From positions 1,302,001 to 1,366,000 of the forward strand of contig OZ245032.1 of NCBI GenBank assembly GCA_965224015.1: 64,000 bases of DNA. The letters run 5' to 3'. Every line of letters begins with the position of its first letter. Position 1 is the first letter of the stretch. This document shows positions 8,540 to 18,124 of this stretch, one piece after another. A model generated the notes under the pieces. That model did not search any database. It worked only from the letters and a program-made list of their open reading frames with translations, and was not told the DNA's origin. The DNA comes from CBDCVD01 sp965224015. Its GTDB lineage: Bacteria > Pseudomonadota > Alphaproteobacteria > Rhizobiales > CBDCVD01. The position numbers and the translations under genes are program-made.

Positions 8540-9814
8540 ATGCAGCAGTTGCGACCCGTTGTCATCACCGGATTGGGCATGGTCAGTCCGTTGGGCTGCG
8601 GCGTGGAGGCCACGTGGTCTCGTCTGATCGCAGGGGAAAGCGGCGCGGGGCGCATAGAGGATTTCGACGTCTCCGATATTGCCTGCCAGATTGCCTGCCG
8701 CATCCCCCGTGGTGATGGCAGCAACGGCACTTATAACGCCGACGATTGGATGCTGCCCAAGGAGCAGCGCCGGGTCGATGCTTTTATTGTCTTCGCCATG
8801 GCCGCGGCCACCCAGGCGCTTGAGGACGCCGGTTGGCACCCGGAGAGCGACGAACAACAAACCCGCTCCGGCGTTCTTATCGGCTCGGGAATCGGTGGCA
8901 TCGAAGGCATTCATGATGCTTCTCTTGATCTGGCCAACAAGGGGCCGCGCCGGGTCAGTCCGTTTTTTATCCCCGGGCGGCTGGTCAATCTTGCATCGGG
9001 CCACGTTTCCATTGCTCACAAATTGCGCGGCCCCAATCATGCCGTGGTGACAGCGTGCTCAACCGGTGCCCATGCTATCGGCGACGCGGCGCGCCTGATA
9101 GCGCTTGGTGATGCGGATGTGATGGTGGCCGGGGGGACGGAATCGCCCATTAACCGCCTTTCCCTCGCCGGATTTGCCGCGTGCAAGGCGTTGTCAACGC
9201 ACTTTAACGACGCCCCGGAAAAAGCATCGCGCCCCTATGATCGCGATCGCGACGGCTTTGTCATGGGCGAGGGGGCGGGGGTCGTCGTCGTCGAGGCGCT
9301 TGATCATGCGCGCGCACGGGGCGCCAAGATCTATGCGGAAGTGGCGGGCTATGGCCTGTCCGGGGATGCCTATCACATTACCGCACCGGCACCCGACGGG
9401 GATGGGGCCTTTCGCTGCATGCAGGCAGCCCTGAACAGAGCCGGCATTGCCCCCGAGGACATCGACTATGTAAACGCCCACGGGACCTCAACTCCTCTTG
9501 GGGACGAGATCGAGTTGAATGCACTGACCCGATTGGTTGGCGATGGGGGCAAGGGAATGATGATGTCGTCGACCAAATCGGCGGTGGGGCATTTACTGGG
9601 CGCAGCGGGGGCCGTGGAAGCTATTTTTTGTGTTCTTGCCTTGCGCGACAATGTCGTACCGCCAACCCTCAACCTTGACAATCCTTCGGTTGAGACGGCC
9701 ATTGATTTGGTCCCTCACCAGGCGCGTGAGAAAAACATTCAGGTGGCCTTGTCCAATTCCTTTGGTTTTGGCGGGACTAACGCCTCTCTTGTTTTGCGCG
9801 CACCGGAACCCTGA
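8540..9814 (+). CDS. fabF: 3-oxoacyl-ACP synthase II
   Basis: Condensing enzyme that extends acyl-ACP with malonyl-ACP. I start it at 8540 (MQQLRPVVITGLGMVSPLG), the family start. The catalytic triad is visible: Cys173 in TACSTGAHAIG, His314 in NAHGTSTPLGD and His351 in KSAVGHLLGAAG. The C-terminal NSFGFGGTNASLVL is typical. At 424 residues it is slightly longer than E. coli FabF. mltG follows after a repeat-filled spacer; the order fabF-mltG-yicC-gmk is common in alphaproteobacteria. Confidence 0.96.
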   Translation: MQQLRPVVITGLGMVSPLGCGVEATWSRLIAGESGAGRIEDFDVSDIACQIACRIPRGDGSNGTYNADDWMLPKEQRRVDAFIVFAMAAATQALEDAGWHPESDEQQTRSGVLIGSGIGGIEGIHDASLDLANKGPRRVSPFFIPGRLVNLASGHVSIAHKLRGPNHAVVTACSTGAHAIGDAARLIALGDADVMVAGGTESPINRLSLAGFAACKALSTHFNDAPEKASRPYDRDRDGFVMGEGAGVVVVEALDHARARGAKIYAEVAGYGLSGDAYHITAPAPDGDGAFRCMQAALNRAGIAPEDIDYVNAHGTSTPLGDEIELNALTRLVGDGGKGMMMSSTKSAVGHLLGAAGAVEAIFCVLALRDNVVPPTLNLDNPSVETAIDLVPHQAREKNIQVALSNSFGFGGTNASLVLRAPEP

Positions 9815-10040
9815 TGCCTGTCAGGGGGAAGCTTCTATTTGTGACCTGGCCAGCCCCCTCCCCTTTATCGCTTTCGCGCGTGTCAGGTCTTAGAGCGTGT
9901 CAGGTCTTAATAGAATCAATGCTGAAGCCACCGCCGCAATCGGTTCCGACAACAATTGCAAATCGCCATAGGATTGACGATTTCTTTAACCAATTTCGTC
10001 AAATTGGGTTAACGATGTTGTTTGAGCTTGGACGTTATAA
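9815..10040. other. Spacer with R280-end fragment
   Basis: At about 9890-9925 the sequence tagagcgtgtcaggtcttaa followed by tagaatcaatgctg matches an R280 terminus. The rest shows no gene. An R101 element follows directly. Confidence 0.5.
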
Positions 10041-10141
10041 TACCAAGGGTCCTTAACAATGACTCATGGATTAGTGTCAAGCAAGTATGTTATCAAGGCG
10101 GTACACCAGTCGGCGTGTCTATAAAGCCAATACCGCTGGTA
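10041..10141 (+). repeat. R101 element, forward
   Basis: Full 101-bp copy with TAA direct repeats on both sides, in the fabF-mltG spacer about 80 bp before mltG. Confidence 0.9.
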
Positions 10142-10221
10142 TAACATCGTATGCGTGTTACAGGGCATAACGCAAACCTGCGTCTCCAGGTTTGCCGACA
10201 CCCGTTGAGAGGTGGTACCGC

Positions 10222-11424
10222 TTGGCTAACAAGGACGATTTTTTCGCACCCCTGGATATTGAGAAAAAAGGGGATAACGGTGATCTGCGCATCACGGCAT
10301 CGCAAACCACGCGAAAGCCTTGGCGCGGCGCGCGTTTTATCTCCGCTCTGTCGGTGACATTGATTGTTTTTGGCTTGGCGCTGGGCGCCGCCTTTGTCTA
10401 TATGAACGCCCTTGTTCGCGCACCGGGGCCCCTTTCCCAAGAGCGCCTGTTTGTTGTAGAGCGCGGCCAGAACCTCAGTGAAATTGCTGCCAGGCTTGAG
10501 GACGAGCATATCATCTACAGCCGCTTTATGTTTATGGCCAAGGCCGGCCTCGACAACAAGCATAGAAAAATACGCGCCGGGGAGTTTCGCATCAAGGCCG
10601 AGCTTTCCACCCTGGAGGTGCTTAATCTTCTGACCGAAGGTGCGCCGGTTCTTTATTCACTGACGATTCCAGAAGGGCTTACCAGCAGGCAGATTGTCGA
10701 GCGAATTATGGCCAGTGAGGTCCTCACCGGCCAGGTAACCCAGATTCCCCCCGAGGGAACGCTGATGCCCGATACCTATAAGTTCATTCGCGGCACCGAT
10801 CGCGCCAAGTTGATTGCCCGTATGCGCGCTGCCCAGACAGAGCTTTTGGACACATTGTGGAAAAACCGCGCGGAGCGCCTGCCCCTGACCTCGCGTGAAG
10901 ACATGCTGATTCTGGCCTCAATTGTGGAAAAAGAGACGGCTGTACCTGCCGAGCGCGCGCGCATAGCCGGTGTTTTCATAAATCGCCTGTTGAAGGGAAT
11001 GCGGTTGCAATCGGATCCAACCATTATATATGGACTGGTCGGTGGCCAAGGTAGCCTTGGCCGCCCCATCCGCAAGAGCGAAATTACCAAGCCGACACCC
11101 TACAATACCTATGTTATAAAAGGACTACCTCCGGGTCCTATCGGCACGCCAGGACGCGCTTCCCTGGAAGCGGTGGCCAGACCCGCCGCTACAGACGATC
11201 TTTACTTTGTTGCCGATGGAACCGGTGGACACGCCTTTGCCACGACCCTGACCCAGCATCAGGAAAACGTGCGGAAATGGCGGCGATTGCAGCGTCAGCG
11301 CCAGCGTCAAGATCAACATCAAAATCAACATGACATTCAAGCCCTGCCCATTGCGCGCGACGTTCGCAAGTCACAAACGTCGCAGGATAGCACTGGCAGT
11401 GTAGGCGTGATCTCATCCCCCTAG
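10222..11424 (+). CDS. mltG: Endolytic murein transglycosylase
   Basis: Membrane-anchored lytic transglycosylase that cuts nascent peptidoglycan strands and helps terminate glycan chains. An N-terminal cytoplasmic part of about 45 residues precedes a transmembrane helix (ALSVTLIVFGLALGAAFVYM). A LysM-like segment (FVVERGQNLSEIAARLEDEHII) and the YceG catalytic domain follow, with the conserved glutamate in ILASIVEKETAVPAERARIAGVFINRL. The C-terminus is a low-complexity Gln/Arg/His tail. I prefer a TTG start at 10222 with GAGAGG nine bases upstream; a TTG at 10192 is also in frame. Confidence 0.9.
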   Translation: MANKDDFFAPLDIEKKGDNGDLRITASQTTRKPWRGARFISALSVTLIVFGLALGAAFVYMNALVRAPGPLSQERLFVVERGQNLSEIAARLEDEHIIYSRFMFMAKAGLDNKHRKIRAGEFRIKAELSTLEVLNLLTEGAPVLYSLTIPEGLTSRQIVERIMASEVLTGQVTQIPPEGTLMPDTYKFIRGTDRAKLIARMRAAQTELLDTLWKNRAERLPLTSREDMLILASIVEKETAVPAERARIAGVFINRLLKGMRLQSDPTIIYGLVGGQGSLGRPIRKSEITKPTPYNTYVIKGLPPGPIGTPGRASLEAVARPAATDDLYFVADGTGGHAFATTLTQHQENVRKWRRLQRQRQRQDQHQNQHDIQALPIARDVRKSQTSQDSTGSVGVISSP

Positions 11425-11477
11425 CCGATCGGCGAAGGTGCCCTGTTGATGCGCGAACAAAATAGCGAGGAACCTTT

Positions 11478-12368
11478 GTGCCCCTTTCGAGTATGACAGG
11501 ATTTGCCCGCGCCGAAAGTACCCTTGGCCCCCTGCAGTGGACCTGGGAAGTCAAGAGCCTAAACAACAAGGGCCTGGACATTCGGATGAGGTTACCTGCG
11601 GGCTGCGAGAGCATGGAACCGGCGGTCAGGACTCAAATAAGCGCCCGGATAAAGCGCGGCGCCTGCCACGTTGGCCTGAAATTTTTCGGTCACAACGATA
11701 ATCTATCACTTCGCCTCAATCCTCAGGCCCTTGAACAGGCGCTGGCAGCAGCACAGGAAATTCAAAACCGCATCGGCGGTGCGCCTGTGGGCGTTGACAC
11801 CTTGATGAACCAACGCGGGGTCATAGAGCTTTTTGCCGATCCAACCAGCGACGAGGACCGCAGGACCCAGGAGGCCGCCATGATGGATACCTTGGCAAGC
11901 GCTATGGATGCCCTTGTTGCCATGCGAGAGCGCGAAGGCAAGGTGCTGGGCAAGGTGCTGTCACAGCAAGTCGGGGAAATTCAAGCGCTGGTAGACACAA
12001 TTGCCACGTCACCGGCAGGAGATGTCGCAGCGATCAAGACCCGTATTGGCGAGCAGATGCGATTGCTTGTTGATGCCGCAAACGGAGGGCTTGAGCCTGG
12101 GCGCTTGCACCAGGAAGCCGCCCTGATCGCAACCAAATCCGACATTCGCGAGGAGATTGATCGCCTGCGTGCCCATTGTGAGGCGGCCCGCGAATTGCTG
12201 GAAAGTGACCAACCTGTCGGACGCCGCCTTGATTTTCTCGCTCAGGAATTCAACCGTGAAGTCAACACCGTTTGCGCCAAAGCCCACGATGTCGCCGTGA
12301 TACGGTCCGCCCTGGAGCTAAAATCCGTTGTTGAACAAATGCGCGAGCAAGTGCAGAACATCGAATAA
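11478..12368 (+). CDS. yicC: YicC family endoribonuclease
   Basis: Member of the YicC/YloC RNase family, which acts on RNA; its cellular target here is unknown. The 296-residue protein shows the family N-terminus (SSMTGFARAE...WEVKSLNNKGLDIRMRLP) and the C-terminal KSDIREEIDRLRAHCE...GRRLDFLAQEFNREVNT segment. The start is GTG at 11478, preceded by GCGAGGA. The stop codon TAA is directly followed by an R101 element, so the stop also forms the left flank of the insertion. Confidence 0.93.
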   Translation: MPLSSMTGFARAESTLGPLQWTWEVKSLNNKGLDIRMRLPAGCESMEPAVRTQISARIKRGACHVGLKFFGHNDNLSLRLNPQALEQALAAAQEIQNRIGGAPVGVDTLMNQRGVIELFADPTSDEDRRTQEAAMMDTLASAMDALVAMREREGKVLGKVLSQQVGEIQALVDTIATSPAGDVAAIKTRIGEQMRLLVDAANGGLEPGRLHQEAALIATKSDIREEIDRLRAHCEAARELLESDQPVGRRLDFLAQEFNREVNTVCAKAHDVAVIRSALELKSVVEQMREQVQNIE

Positions 12369-12468
12369 TACCAGCGGTATTGGCATTATAGACACGCCGA
12401 CTGGGGTGGGGCCTTGATAACGCACTTAACTGACGCTAATGCATGAGCCCTTGGCAAGGACCTTTGTA
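12369..12468 (-). repeat. R101 element, reverse, between yicC and gmk
   Basis: A 100-bp copy starting TACCAGCGGT and ending in a decayed cctttgta. The left flank is TAA (the yicC stop) and the right flank TCA, so the flanks do not match and the copy looks older. Confidence 0.8.
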
Positions 12469-12506
12469 TCATTGCGTGCGGATAATTGCGTATAAGAAAG
12501 CTGGAC

Positions 12507-13157
12507 ATGGGAACGAGCACAGGTACAAACGTCGGCACATTGGCCAGACGCGGCTTGATATTCATCCTCTCCTCACCCTCAGGAGCAGGCAAGTCAACCA
12601 TCGCCCGCCACCTTCTTAATCAAACAGACAATATGGTTCTATCTGTGTCCGCAACAACCCGATCGCGCCGCCCCAGTGAGATTGAGGCGGAGCACTATTA
12701 TTTCAAAACCCCGGCACAATTCCAAACCATGGTTGAGCGACAGGAATTGCTCGAGTGGGCCCATGTTCATGGGCACGATTATGGCACCCCCCGCGAACCG
12801 GTAGAAACGGCACTGGCGGCTGGCAAGGACGTTCTATTCGATATCGATTGGCAGGGAACACGGCAAATTTATCAGTCCCATCGTGATGATATTGTCAGCG
12901 TTTTTATTCTTCCACCAAACCTTGAGGAACTGCGCCGTCGGCTGGAGCGGCGCTCTGAAGACAGTACCGAGGTGATCACCCAGCGCCTTGCCAATGCGCG
13001 CGGCGAGATGGACCACTGGCGCGAGTATGACTATGTTTTGATCAATGACGACCTTGATCAGACTTTCAAGGACGTATCCGCCATTCTCCATGCAGAACGG
13101 TTGCGGCGGCCGCGCATGGTAGGCCTTGCCCGGCTTGTCGATCGATTGCGTGAGTGA
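12507..13157 (+). CDS. gmk: Guanylate kinase
   Basis: Phosphorylates GMP to GDP with ATP. The start ATG at 12507 gives 216 residues; an in-frame TTG at 12486 would add seven. The P-loop SSPSGAGKST begins near residue 22. The GMP-binding segment is SVSATTRSRRPSEIEAEHYYF, followed by LLEWAHVHGHDYGTPREPVE and VLFDIDWQGTRQI. It follows yicC as in many proteobacteria; the R101 copy lies between them. Confidence 0.95.
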   Translation: MGTSTGTNVGTLARRGLIFILSSPSGAGKSTIARHLLNQTDNMVLSVSATTRSRRPSEIEAEHYYFKTPAQFQTMVERQELLEWAHVHGHDYGTPREPVETALAAGKDVLFDIDWQGTRQIYQSHRDDIVSVFILPPNLEELRRRLERRSEDSTEVITQRLANARGEMDHWREYDYVLINDDLDQTFKDVSAILHAERLRRPRMVGLARLVDRLRE

Positions 13158-13255
13158 CGCGCGGCGAATCCGCTGCTCCTTGTGGTTAGCCGGCACAGCC
13201 TATTCGCTTATACCGGCCTTCGTGCCAGACAAACAGACAGCAGGCCTGAAATAAC

Positions 13256-14740
13256 ATGACCATGCGTATTATTCCCGTTCAACCCTTTGACTATGTTGTG
13301 TTCGGTGGTACGGGGGATTTGTCTCGGCGCAAACTCCTGCCAGCACTCTATGCGCGCTTTGTCGATGGCCAGTACAATGAGACCTCGCGCATTATCGGCG
13401 TCTCCCGCACCCCCATGAGCGTTGATGCTTACAGAAATATGGCCGCTGACGCCATTCGCAAGCACGCCCCCAAACCCTCCATTGACGAGGACCATCTGAG
13501 GCGCTTCCTTGGTTGCGTGTTATACAGTTGCAATGATGTCACCAGTTCTGATGGATGGGATGACTTACGCACCGTTCTTGCTGCTGGCCAGGCGCAGGTG
13601 CGCGCCTATTACTTGGCTGTGGCTCCCTCACTTTTTGGGCCTATTTGCCGTTACCTGGCACAGGGAGGTTTTGCCACGCCGCATGCGCGGCTGGTTTTGG
13701 AAAAGCCGATAGGCCGAGATCTGAAAACGGCCCGAGAAATCAACGATGCGGTCGGCGAGATGTTTGATGAACACCAGATTTATCGCATTGATCATTATCT
13801 GGGCAAGGAGACGGTTCAGAATTTGATGGCGCTGCGTTTTGCCAACGCCCTGTTTGAACCCATCTGGCGATCGGGCCATATTGATCACGTTCAGATTACC
13901 GTTGCCGAGGCCCTGGGCGTTGGCGATCGCGCCGGATACTACGACACCGCGGGCGCCATGCGTGATATGGTACAAAACCACCTGTTGCAGCTTTTGTGTT
14001 TGGTGGCCATGGAGCCACCGGCGGCGTTCGAGGCCGACGCCGTGCGTGATGAGAAGCTAAAAGTGCTTCAGGCTCTTGTCCCCATTGATCAAACCAACGC
14101 CCATCAACTGACCATACGTGGCCAGTACCGCGGCATTGCCGCTGGCGACGTGAGCGTTCCGGGCTATCTTGAGGAACTTGATGATGAGCTCGCGAGCCAC
14201 ACCGAGACCTTTGTTGCTATCAAGGCGCAAGTGAACAATTGGCGCTGGGCGGGGGTACCATTCTACCTGCGCACGGGAAAGCGAATGGCGGGGCGCTTTT
14301 CCGAAATCGTTGTCCAGTTCAAGGATATTCCTCACTCCATTTTTCCCCAGGCAGCGGGCAGACTTGATTCCAATCAACTGGTGCTACGCCTGCAACCCAA
14401 CGAGGGTGTCAAACTATTTGTCATGATCAAGGACCCGGGGCCGGGAGGCATGCGGTTTCGCCGGGTGCCGCTTAACCTGGCCTTTGCGGAGGCCTTTGTC
14501 GGCGACCCACCGGACGCCTACGAGCGGCTATTGCTTGATGTGGTCAGAGGAGATCAGACGCTTTTTATGCGCCGTGACGAAGTTGATGCGGCGTGGCGCT
14601 GGATTGATCCCATTCGCGCGGCTTGGGATAAATTCAATGAGCGCCCGCAAGGCTATACGGTGGGAAGCTGGGGGCCAAGCGGCTCTATCGCGCTTATTGA
14701 ACGGGATGGACGCACCTGGCACGAGCCGGATACAGAGTAA
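13256..14740 (+). CDS. zwf: Glucose-6-phosphate 1-dehydrogenase
   Basis: Oxidises glucose-6-phosphate to 6-phosphogluconolactone with NAD(P), feeding the Entner-Doudoroff and pentose phosphate routes. The 494 residues include the cofactor motif VFGGTGDLSRRKLLPALY, the substrate-binding RIDHYLGKETVQN (about residues 177-189) and RTGKRMAGRFSEIVVQFKD. The length is normal. It stands alone here; pgl and edd, often adjacent, are not seen. Confidence 0.96.
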   Translation: MTMRIIPVQPFDYVVFGGTGDLSRRKLLPALYARFVDGQYNETSRIIGVSRTPMSVDAYRNMAADAIRKHAPKPSIDEDHLRRFLGCVLYSCNDVTSSDGWDDLRTVLAAGQAQVRAYYLAVAPSLFGPICRYLAQGGFATPHARLVLEKPIGRDLKTAREINDAVGEMFDEHQIYRIDHYLGKETVQNLMALRFANALFEPIWRSGHIDHVQITVAEALGVGDRAGYYDTAGAMRDMVQNHLLQLLCLVAMEPPAAFEADAVRDEKLKVLQALVPIDQTNAHQLTIRGQYRGIAAGDVSVPGYLEELDDELASHTETFVAIKAQVNNWRWAGVPFYLRTGKRMAGRFSEIVVQFKDIPHSIFPQAAGRLDSNQLVLRLQPNEGVKLFVMIKDPGPGGMRFRRVPLNLAFAEAFVGDPPDAYERLLLDVVRGDQTLFMRRDEVDAAWRWIDPIRAAWDKFNERPQGYTVGSWGPSGSIALIERDGRTWHEPDTE

Positions 14741-14824
14741 CACCGCGGGCCTTTGCCAAAGGCGCATGGAATGGCGTCAAGCAAGTGTGTTATCAAGGCC
14801 GTACATTATAACAAAATACGTTAA

Positions 14825-14925
14825 TACCAAGGGGCCTTGCGTTTGACTCCTGGCCCAGCGTAAAACCGTTGTATTATCAATACGACACACAAGTCAGCGT
14901 GTACAAAAAGCCAATACCGCTGGTA
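14825..14925 (+). repeat. R101 element, forward
   Basis: Full-length 101-bp copy, more diverged inside than most, with matching TAA flanks. A broken inner R101 fragment lies just upstream. Confidence 0.85.
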
Positions 14926-15086
14926 TAATTGTTTTCATGGACATTCCCGTATTTTCCTAGCGTTTTGCTATAGATTTCGGGGCGATCAGCTTTATGGCGT
15001 TAGCCTTACCTCTAGAGAATCGGGGGTTATTGTTGCAACTTAAACGCCCGACGCTCTAGGCTCTCTATCGAGGGGGCAGAAAATAA

Positions 15087-15187
15087 TACCAAGGGTCCTT
15101 AACAATGACTCATGGCTTAGCGTCGAAGAGGTGTGTTATCAAGGCAGTACACCAGTCGGCGTGTCTATAAAGCCAATACCGCTGGTA
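15087..15187 (+). repeat. R101 element, forward
   Basis: Full 101-bp copy with TAA on both sides, about 290 bp upstream of the autotransporter start. Confidence 0.9.
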
Positions 15188-15279
15188 TAATCCCTGCTAA
15201 TAGGCATTTCCAGCTGTTGCATAACGGCAACAGGTTGCGATGAATTGTCTGAATAATTGTACTTTCCCGCATTCCCATC

Positions 15280-15296
15280 TTGACAGGCGGTGTCAA
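15280..15296. promoter_or_regulatory. Dyad TTGACA-N5-TGTCAA upstream of autotransporter
   Basis: A perfect 6-bp inverted repeat with a 5-bp gap. The left half is also a consensus -35 hexamer, with a weak -10-like taaaca 16 bp on. It could be an operator overlapping a promoter, about 185 bp before the start codon. The protein that would bind it is not identified. Confidence 0.3.
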
Positions 15297-15479
15297 TCCG
15301 ATAAACAACTAATTAGTGCATTTAATATCTATTCAACTAACGTTTGAATTGATGGTTGTACACGGCATTCCGGTGCCGAGACGGCGTTTTGGCGATTTCG
15401 CGAAAAGTTGGAAAGATTGCAAAGCCCTGCGAACACAGGAAAGAACTGAAACGCCAGGCAAGCCTATTGGAGATCCTTA

Positions 15480-17612
15480 ATGATACAGGACTTAACCGTT
15501 AAACCCATTGCCATTGCACCTATCAAACGCGCCAGGGCCGCCTGTGCGCCAGGACAGCATTTTGCCGTCAGGCACGGTACCGGGTTTTTATTGGCGACGG
15601 TGGGTGCTGCGGCGCTGTTTGCGGCTGCCCCCGGCGCCATCGCCCCTGCTCATGCAGCGACCATTACATGCAATGCGGCGGCACCCATCGCGACTTCGAC
15701 CACCGGGGACGACTATACGGTTGCGGCAAATGAGGAATGCACGCTCCAACAAGGCGTCACCATTAGGCCGGCTGCCACTAAAACTGGCATTAATGGCAGC
15801 CCAGGCGGGGGGCACACCATCAACGTTAACGACACGATCGTCACCACCGGTGACGACGCACTCGGTGTCCAAGTAGTGGGTGACAAAAGCACCGTGACCG
15901 TGGGCCCTGACGGCAAGATCCAAACAAGCGGCACCGACCGTGCCTACGCCCTCTATGCCGAGGGCAACGAGAACGCCTTGACCAACAGCGGCACCATTAC
16001 CACAAGCGGCTTCACTGCCTACGGCCTCTATGCCTTTGGTAACAAGAACACCCTGACCAACAGCGGCACCATTACCACAAGCGGCGACTTTGCCGACGGC
16101 CTCTATGCCGTGGGCAGCGAGAACACCCTGACCAACAGCGGCACCATCACCGTAAGCGGCAAAGAAGCCTACGGTATCGCTGTCTCCGGCAAAGACAACA
16201 CCATCATCAACAGCGGCCTTATACGGGTGAGTGAGCCAGACAGCTTTGCTATCAGAATTGATGCCGGTAACCCTGACGACAAGAACACCATCACCCTGCT
16301 GCCCAACTCCCGCCTCATCGGTCTCGTGCAACTCAGCAGTCCTGGGAATACTGGAGCGGGCGACGAGACGTTTAATTTCCACAATCGCGTCAGCACCGTG
16401 GTAACGTTTACAACAGCAGGCGGTCTGCCGGAGACGATTGATACCGGCGGTCAGCCCTATCTCACCATCACCCCCACAACCGGCAATCCGTATGTTGTGG
16501 TCGTTGATCCCAACGCCTTTAGCCACGCCGATAAGCAATTGCACGACCTAACGGCGGGTATTTCCAATTCCGTCCATGCTCAACTGGATGCTGCCCGCGT
16601 CGCAAGATCGCGCGCCGCAGGCGGCTTGCGTGGGGCGTCACATGCTGCGCAAATCGCTGCCGATATCGGCGATGACTTCGCCCCTGTGGCCGATCCGGTA
16701 GCCGATCCGGACGTCGCTCCGGCCGCCGCTCCCCCTTCCGATCGTTTTCGTATCTGGGCGCAGGGCTTTGGCTCCCACCGTGACGTGGACGCGCAAGGGA
16801 CCTATAGCGATGCCAGCCACGCACTCTACGGCGGTATCCTTGGCGTTGATATGGCTCTTGATATGGCATCCCTCTCCGGCCTGCGCCTTGGTGCCTTCGC
16901 CGGCTACTCTAAAGGAGATCTGGAAATCGGCAGCGGCAACAGCCAGAATGTGGGGCATCACAGCAGCACCGTCGACACGGATACGTTTTTCGGCGGGGTT
17001 TACGCGGATTACGCCCAGGAGGTGTGGTACGCGCGGCTGATCCTGAGCGCCGGGCGGCTGGATAACGACAGCACCCGGCTGGTGATGGACAATGCCCCCG
17101 GGGGGAACGGCTTCTGGCTGGCGAAGGGCTCTTATGATGGCATGTACGTTTCTCCCGAGGTGGCGTTGGGGGCGGATGTTACCGTTGGTGGTATGACGCT
17201 CATGCCCAGTGTGCGCCTGCGTTATGCGCATCTGTCGCTGGATGGTTACACGGAGACGGGGCGCCCGACCGGGGCCTCGGCGAGTGAATTGACCGTGGGG
17301 GATCGCGATGTCAATCTGTTTGGCGGCCGCGTGCAGGTGGCCATTGAGAGGTCTTGGGGGGCGTTCTCGGTTGCGCCGCGGGTTGGGGTTGAGGCGTATT
17401 CCGGCGATGCGGACAATGTGTCCGTGACCATCGCCGGGCGGGGTCTTAGCTTTGCGCCGGGGGGCGATGACGATGAGGTCACGGGCTTTATCGGGGCGCG
17501 GCTGTCGACGAACTTAGGGGGATCGGCATCGCTTTTCATGGATGGCGAGGCGCATTTTGGCGATGGCAACACCCGCTACGAGGGCCGCCTCGGCGCCGCC
17601 GTGCACTTTTAG
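15480..17612 (+). CDS. Autotransporter adhesin-like outer-membrane protein
   Basis: Type Va secreted protein with a surface passenger and C-terminal beta-barrel. The 710 residues begin with a long basic signal region and hydrophobic core (TGFLLATVGAAALFAAAPG), with likely cleavage after PAHA near residue 60. The passenger has three near-identical 25-residue repeats around NTLTNSGTITTSG (bases about 15942-16166) and a weaker fourth, typical of a beta-helix. The barrel starts near residue 420 (RIWAQGFGSHRDVDAQG) and ends in GAAVHF, with the terminal aromatic residue needed for BAM insertion. Adhesion is a likely role but the ligand is unknown. It has its own leader, without linked secretion genes. 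Confidence 0.88.
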   Translation: MIQDLTVKPIAIAPIKRARAACAPGQHFAVRHGTGFLLATVGAAALFAAAPGAIAPAHAATITCNAAAPIATSTTGDDYTVAANEECTLQQGVTIRPAATKTGINGSPGGGHTINVNDTIVTTGDDALGVQVVGDKSTVTVGPDGKIQTSGTDRAYALYAEGNENALTNSGTITTSGFTAYGLYAFGNKNTLTNSGTITTSGDFADGLYAVGSENTLTNSGTITVSGKEAYGIAVSGKDNTIINSGLIRVSEPDSFAIRIDAGNPDDKNTITLLPNSRLIGLVQLSSPGNTGAGDETFNFHNRVSTVVTFTTAGGLPETIDTGGQPYLTITPTTGNPYVVVVDPNAFSHADKQLHDLTAGISNSVHAQLDAARVARSRAAGGLRGASHAAQIAADIGDDFAPVADPVADPDVAPAAAPPSDRFRIWAQGFGSHRDVDAQGTYSDASHALYGGILGVDMALDMASLSGLRLGAFAGYSKGDLEIGSGNSQNVGHHSSTVDTDTFFGGVYADYAQEVWYARLILSAGRLDNDSTRLVMDNAPGGNGFWLAKGSYDGMYVSPEVALGADVTVGGMTLMPSVRLRYAHLSLDGYTETGRPTGASASELTVGDRDVNLFGGRVQVAIERSWGAFSVAPRVGVEAYSGDADNVSVTIAGRGLSFAPGGDDDEVTGFIGARLSTNLGGSASLFMDGEAHFGDGNTRYEGRLGAAVHF
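15942..16166 (+). repeat. Three 75-bp coding repeats in the autotransporter
   Basis: Three consecutive 25-codon units encode A-Y/D-x-LYA-x-G-x-x-N-x-LTNSGTITxSG-x-x. DNA identity between units is high (ctgaccaacagcggcacc recurs), so the units probably expand or contract by recombination. A degenerate fourth unit follows to about 16230. Confidence 0.85.
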
Positions 17613-17982
17613 GCAGAAGCCTCGCGCGCGAACTGGAGGGCCTCGCATCTGGGTGATAAGGGCACCGCGCAGGCGCAGATATGTTCTGGCCCGGTCGGGT
17701 GCCCCGCAGCAACGACGACACTGGAGGGCCAGGTCATAAATAGGCGTGTCCAGCTACCAAACAGAAAATCAAACCCAAACGAGCGTTGATTTATTTTTAC
17801 CATTAGTATTTTGTAAACTAAATATAAATAATTTATTTACCTATCAATTGAATGCAGCAGCTGATCAAATTTAATACATGAATATCTTTATTGTCGCTGT
17901 AATTGGCGCTTGACGTAAATTGATCCTTCGTAATAACTTTTGGAGACTTCTCTATTGATTATGTTTTGTTACCAGGTGAGCA
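17613..17982. other. Spacer after the autotransporter gene, AT-rich in part
   Basis: No gene seen. Bases 17790-17900 are distinctly AT-rich (for example aaatataaataatttattta). A short piece near 17640-17740 resembles the R110 repeats in base use only. Confidence 0.4.
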
Positions 17983-18094
17983 TCTTTATTAACCGGCATC
18001 ACCAGCCCACCCCTGTTTTGGGTCGCCCCAAGGGTACCCTTTCATGAGTGGCGCAAGACCGGGGAGCGGGCCAGTCAGGTCGTAAATAGACGTT
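17983..18094. repeat. R110 GC-rich element
   Basis: It runs from tctttattaaccggcatcac through a GC-rich inverted centre to gtcgtaaatagacgtt. Related copies lie at 45529-45634 and 62704-62795. Confidence 0.6.
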
Positions 18095-18124
18095 ATCAGG
18101 TGTCCCCTTGCGGCGAACGCACTT

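Larger units (their letters stand above)
14741..15479. other. Repeat-rich spacer before the autotransporter gene
   Basis: About 740 bp of non-coding sequence. It contains an R101 inner fragment (about 14745-14806), two complete R101 copies (14825 and 15087), a half R65 (to about 14973) and, around 15020-15060, another recurring motif (ttattgttgcaacttaaacg) also found near 36050. A TTGACA-N5-TGTCAA dyad lies at 15280-15296. Confidence 0.6.
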
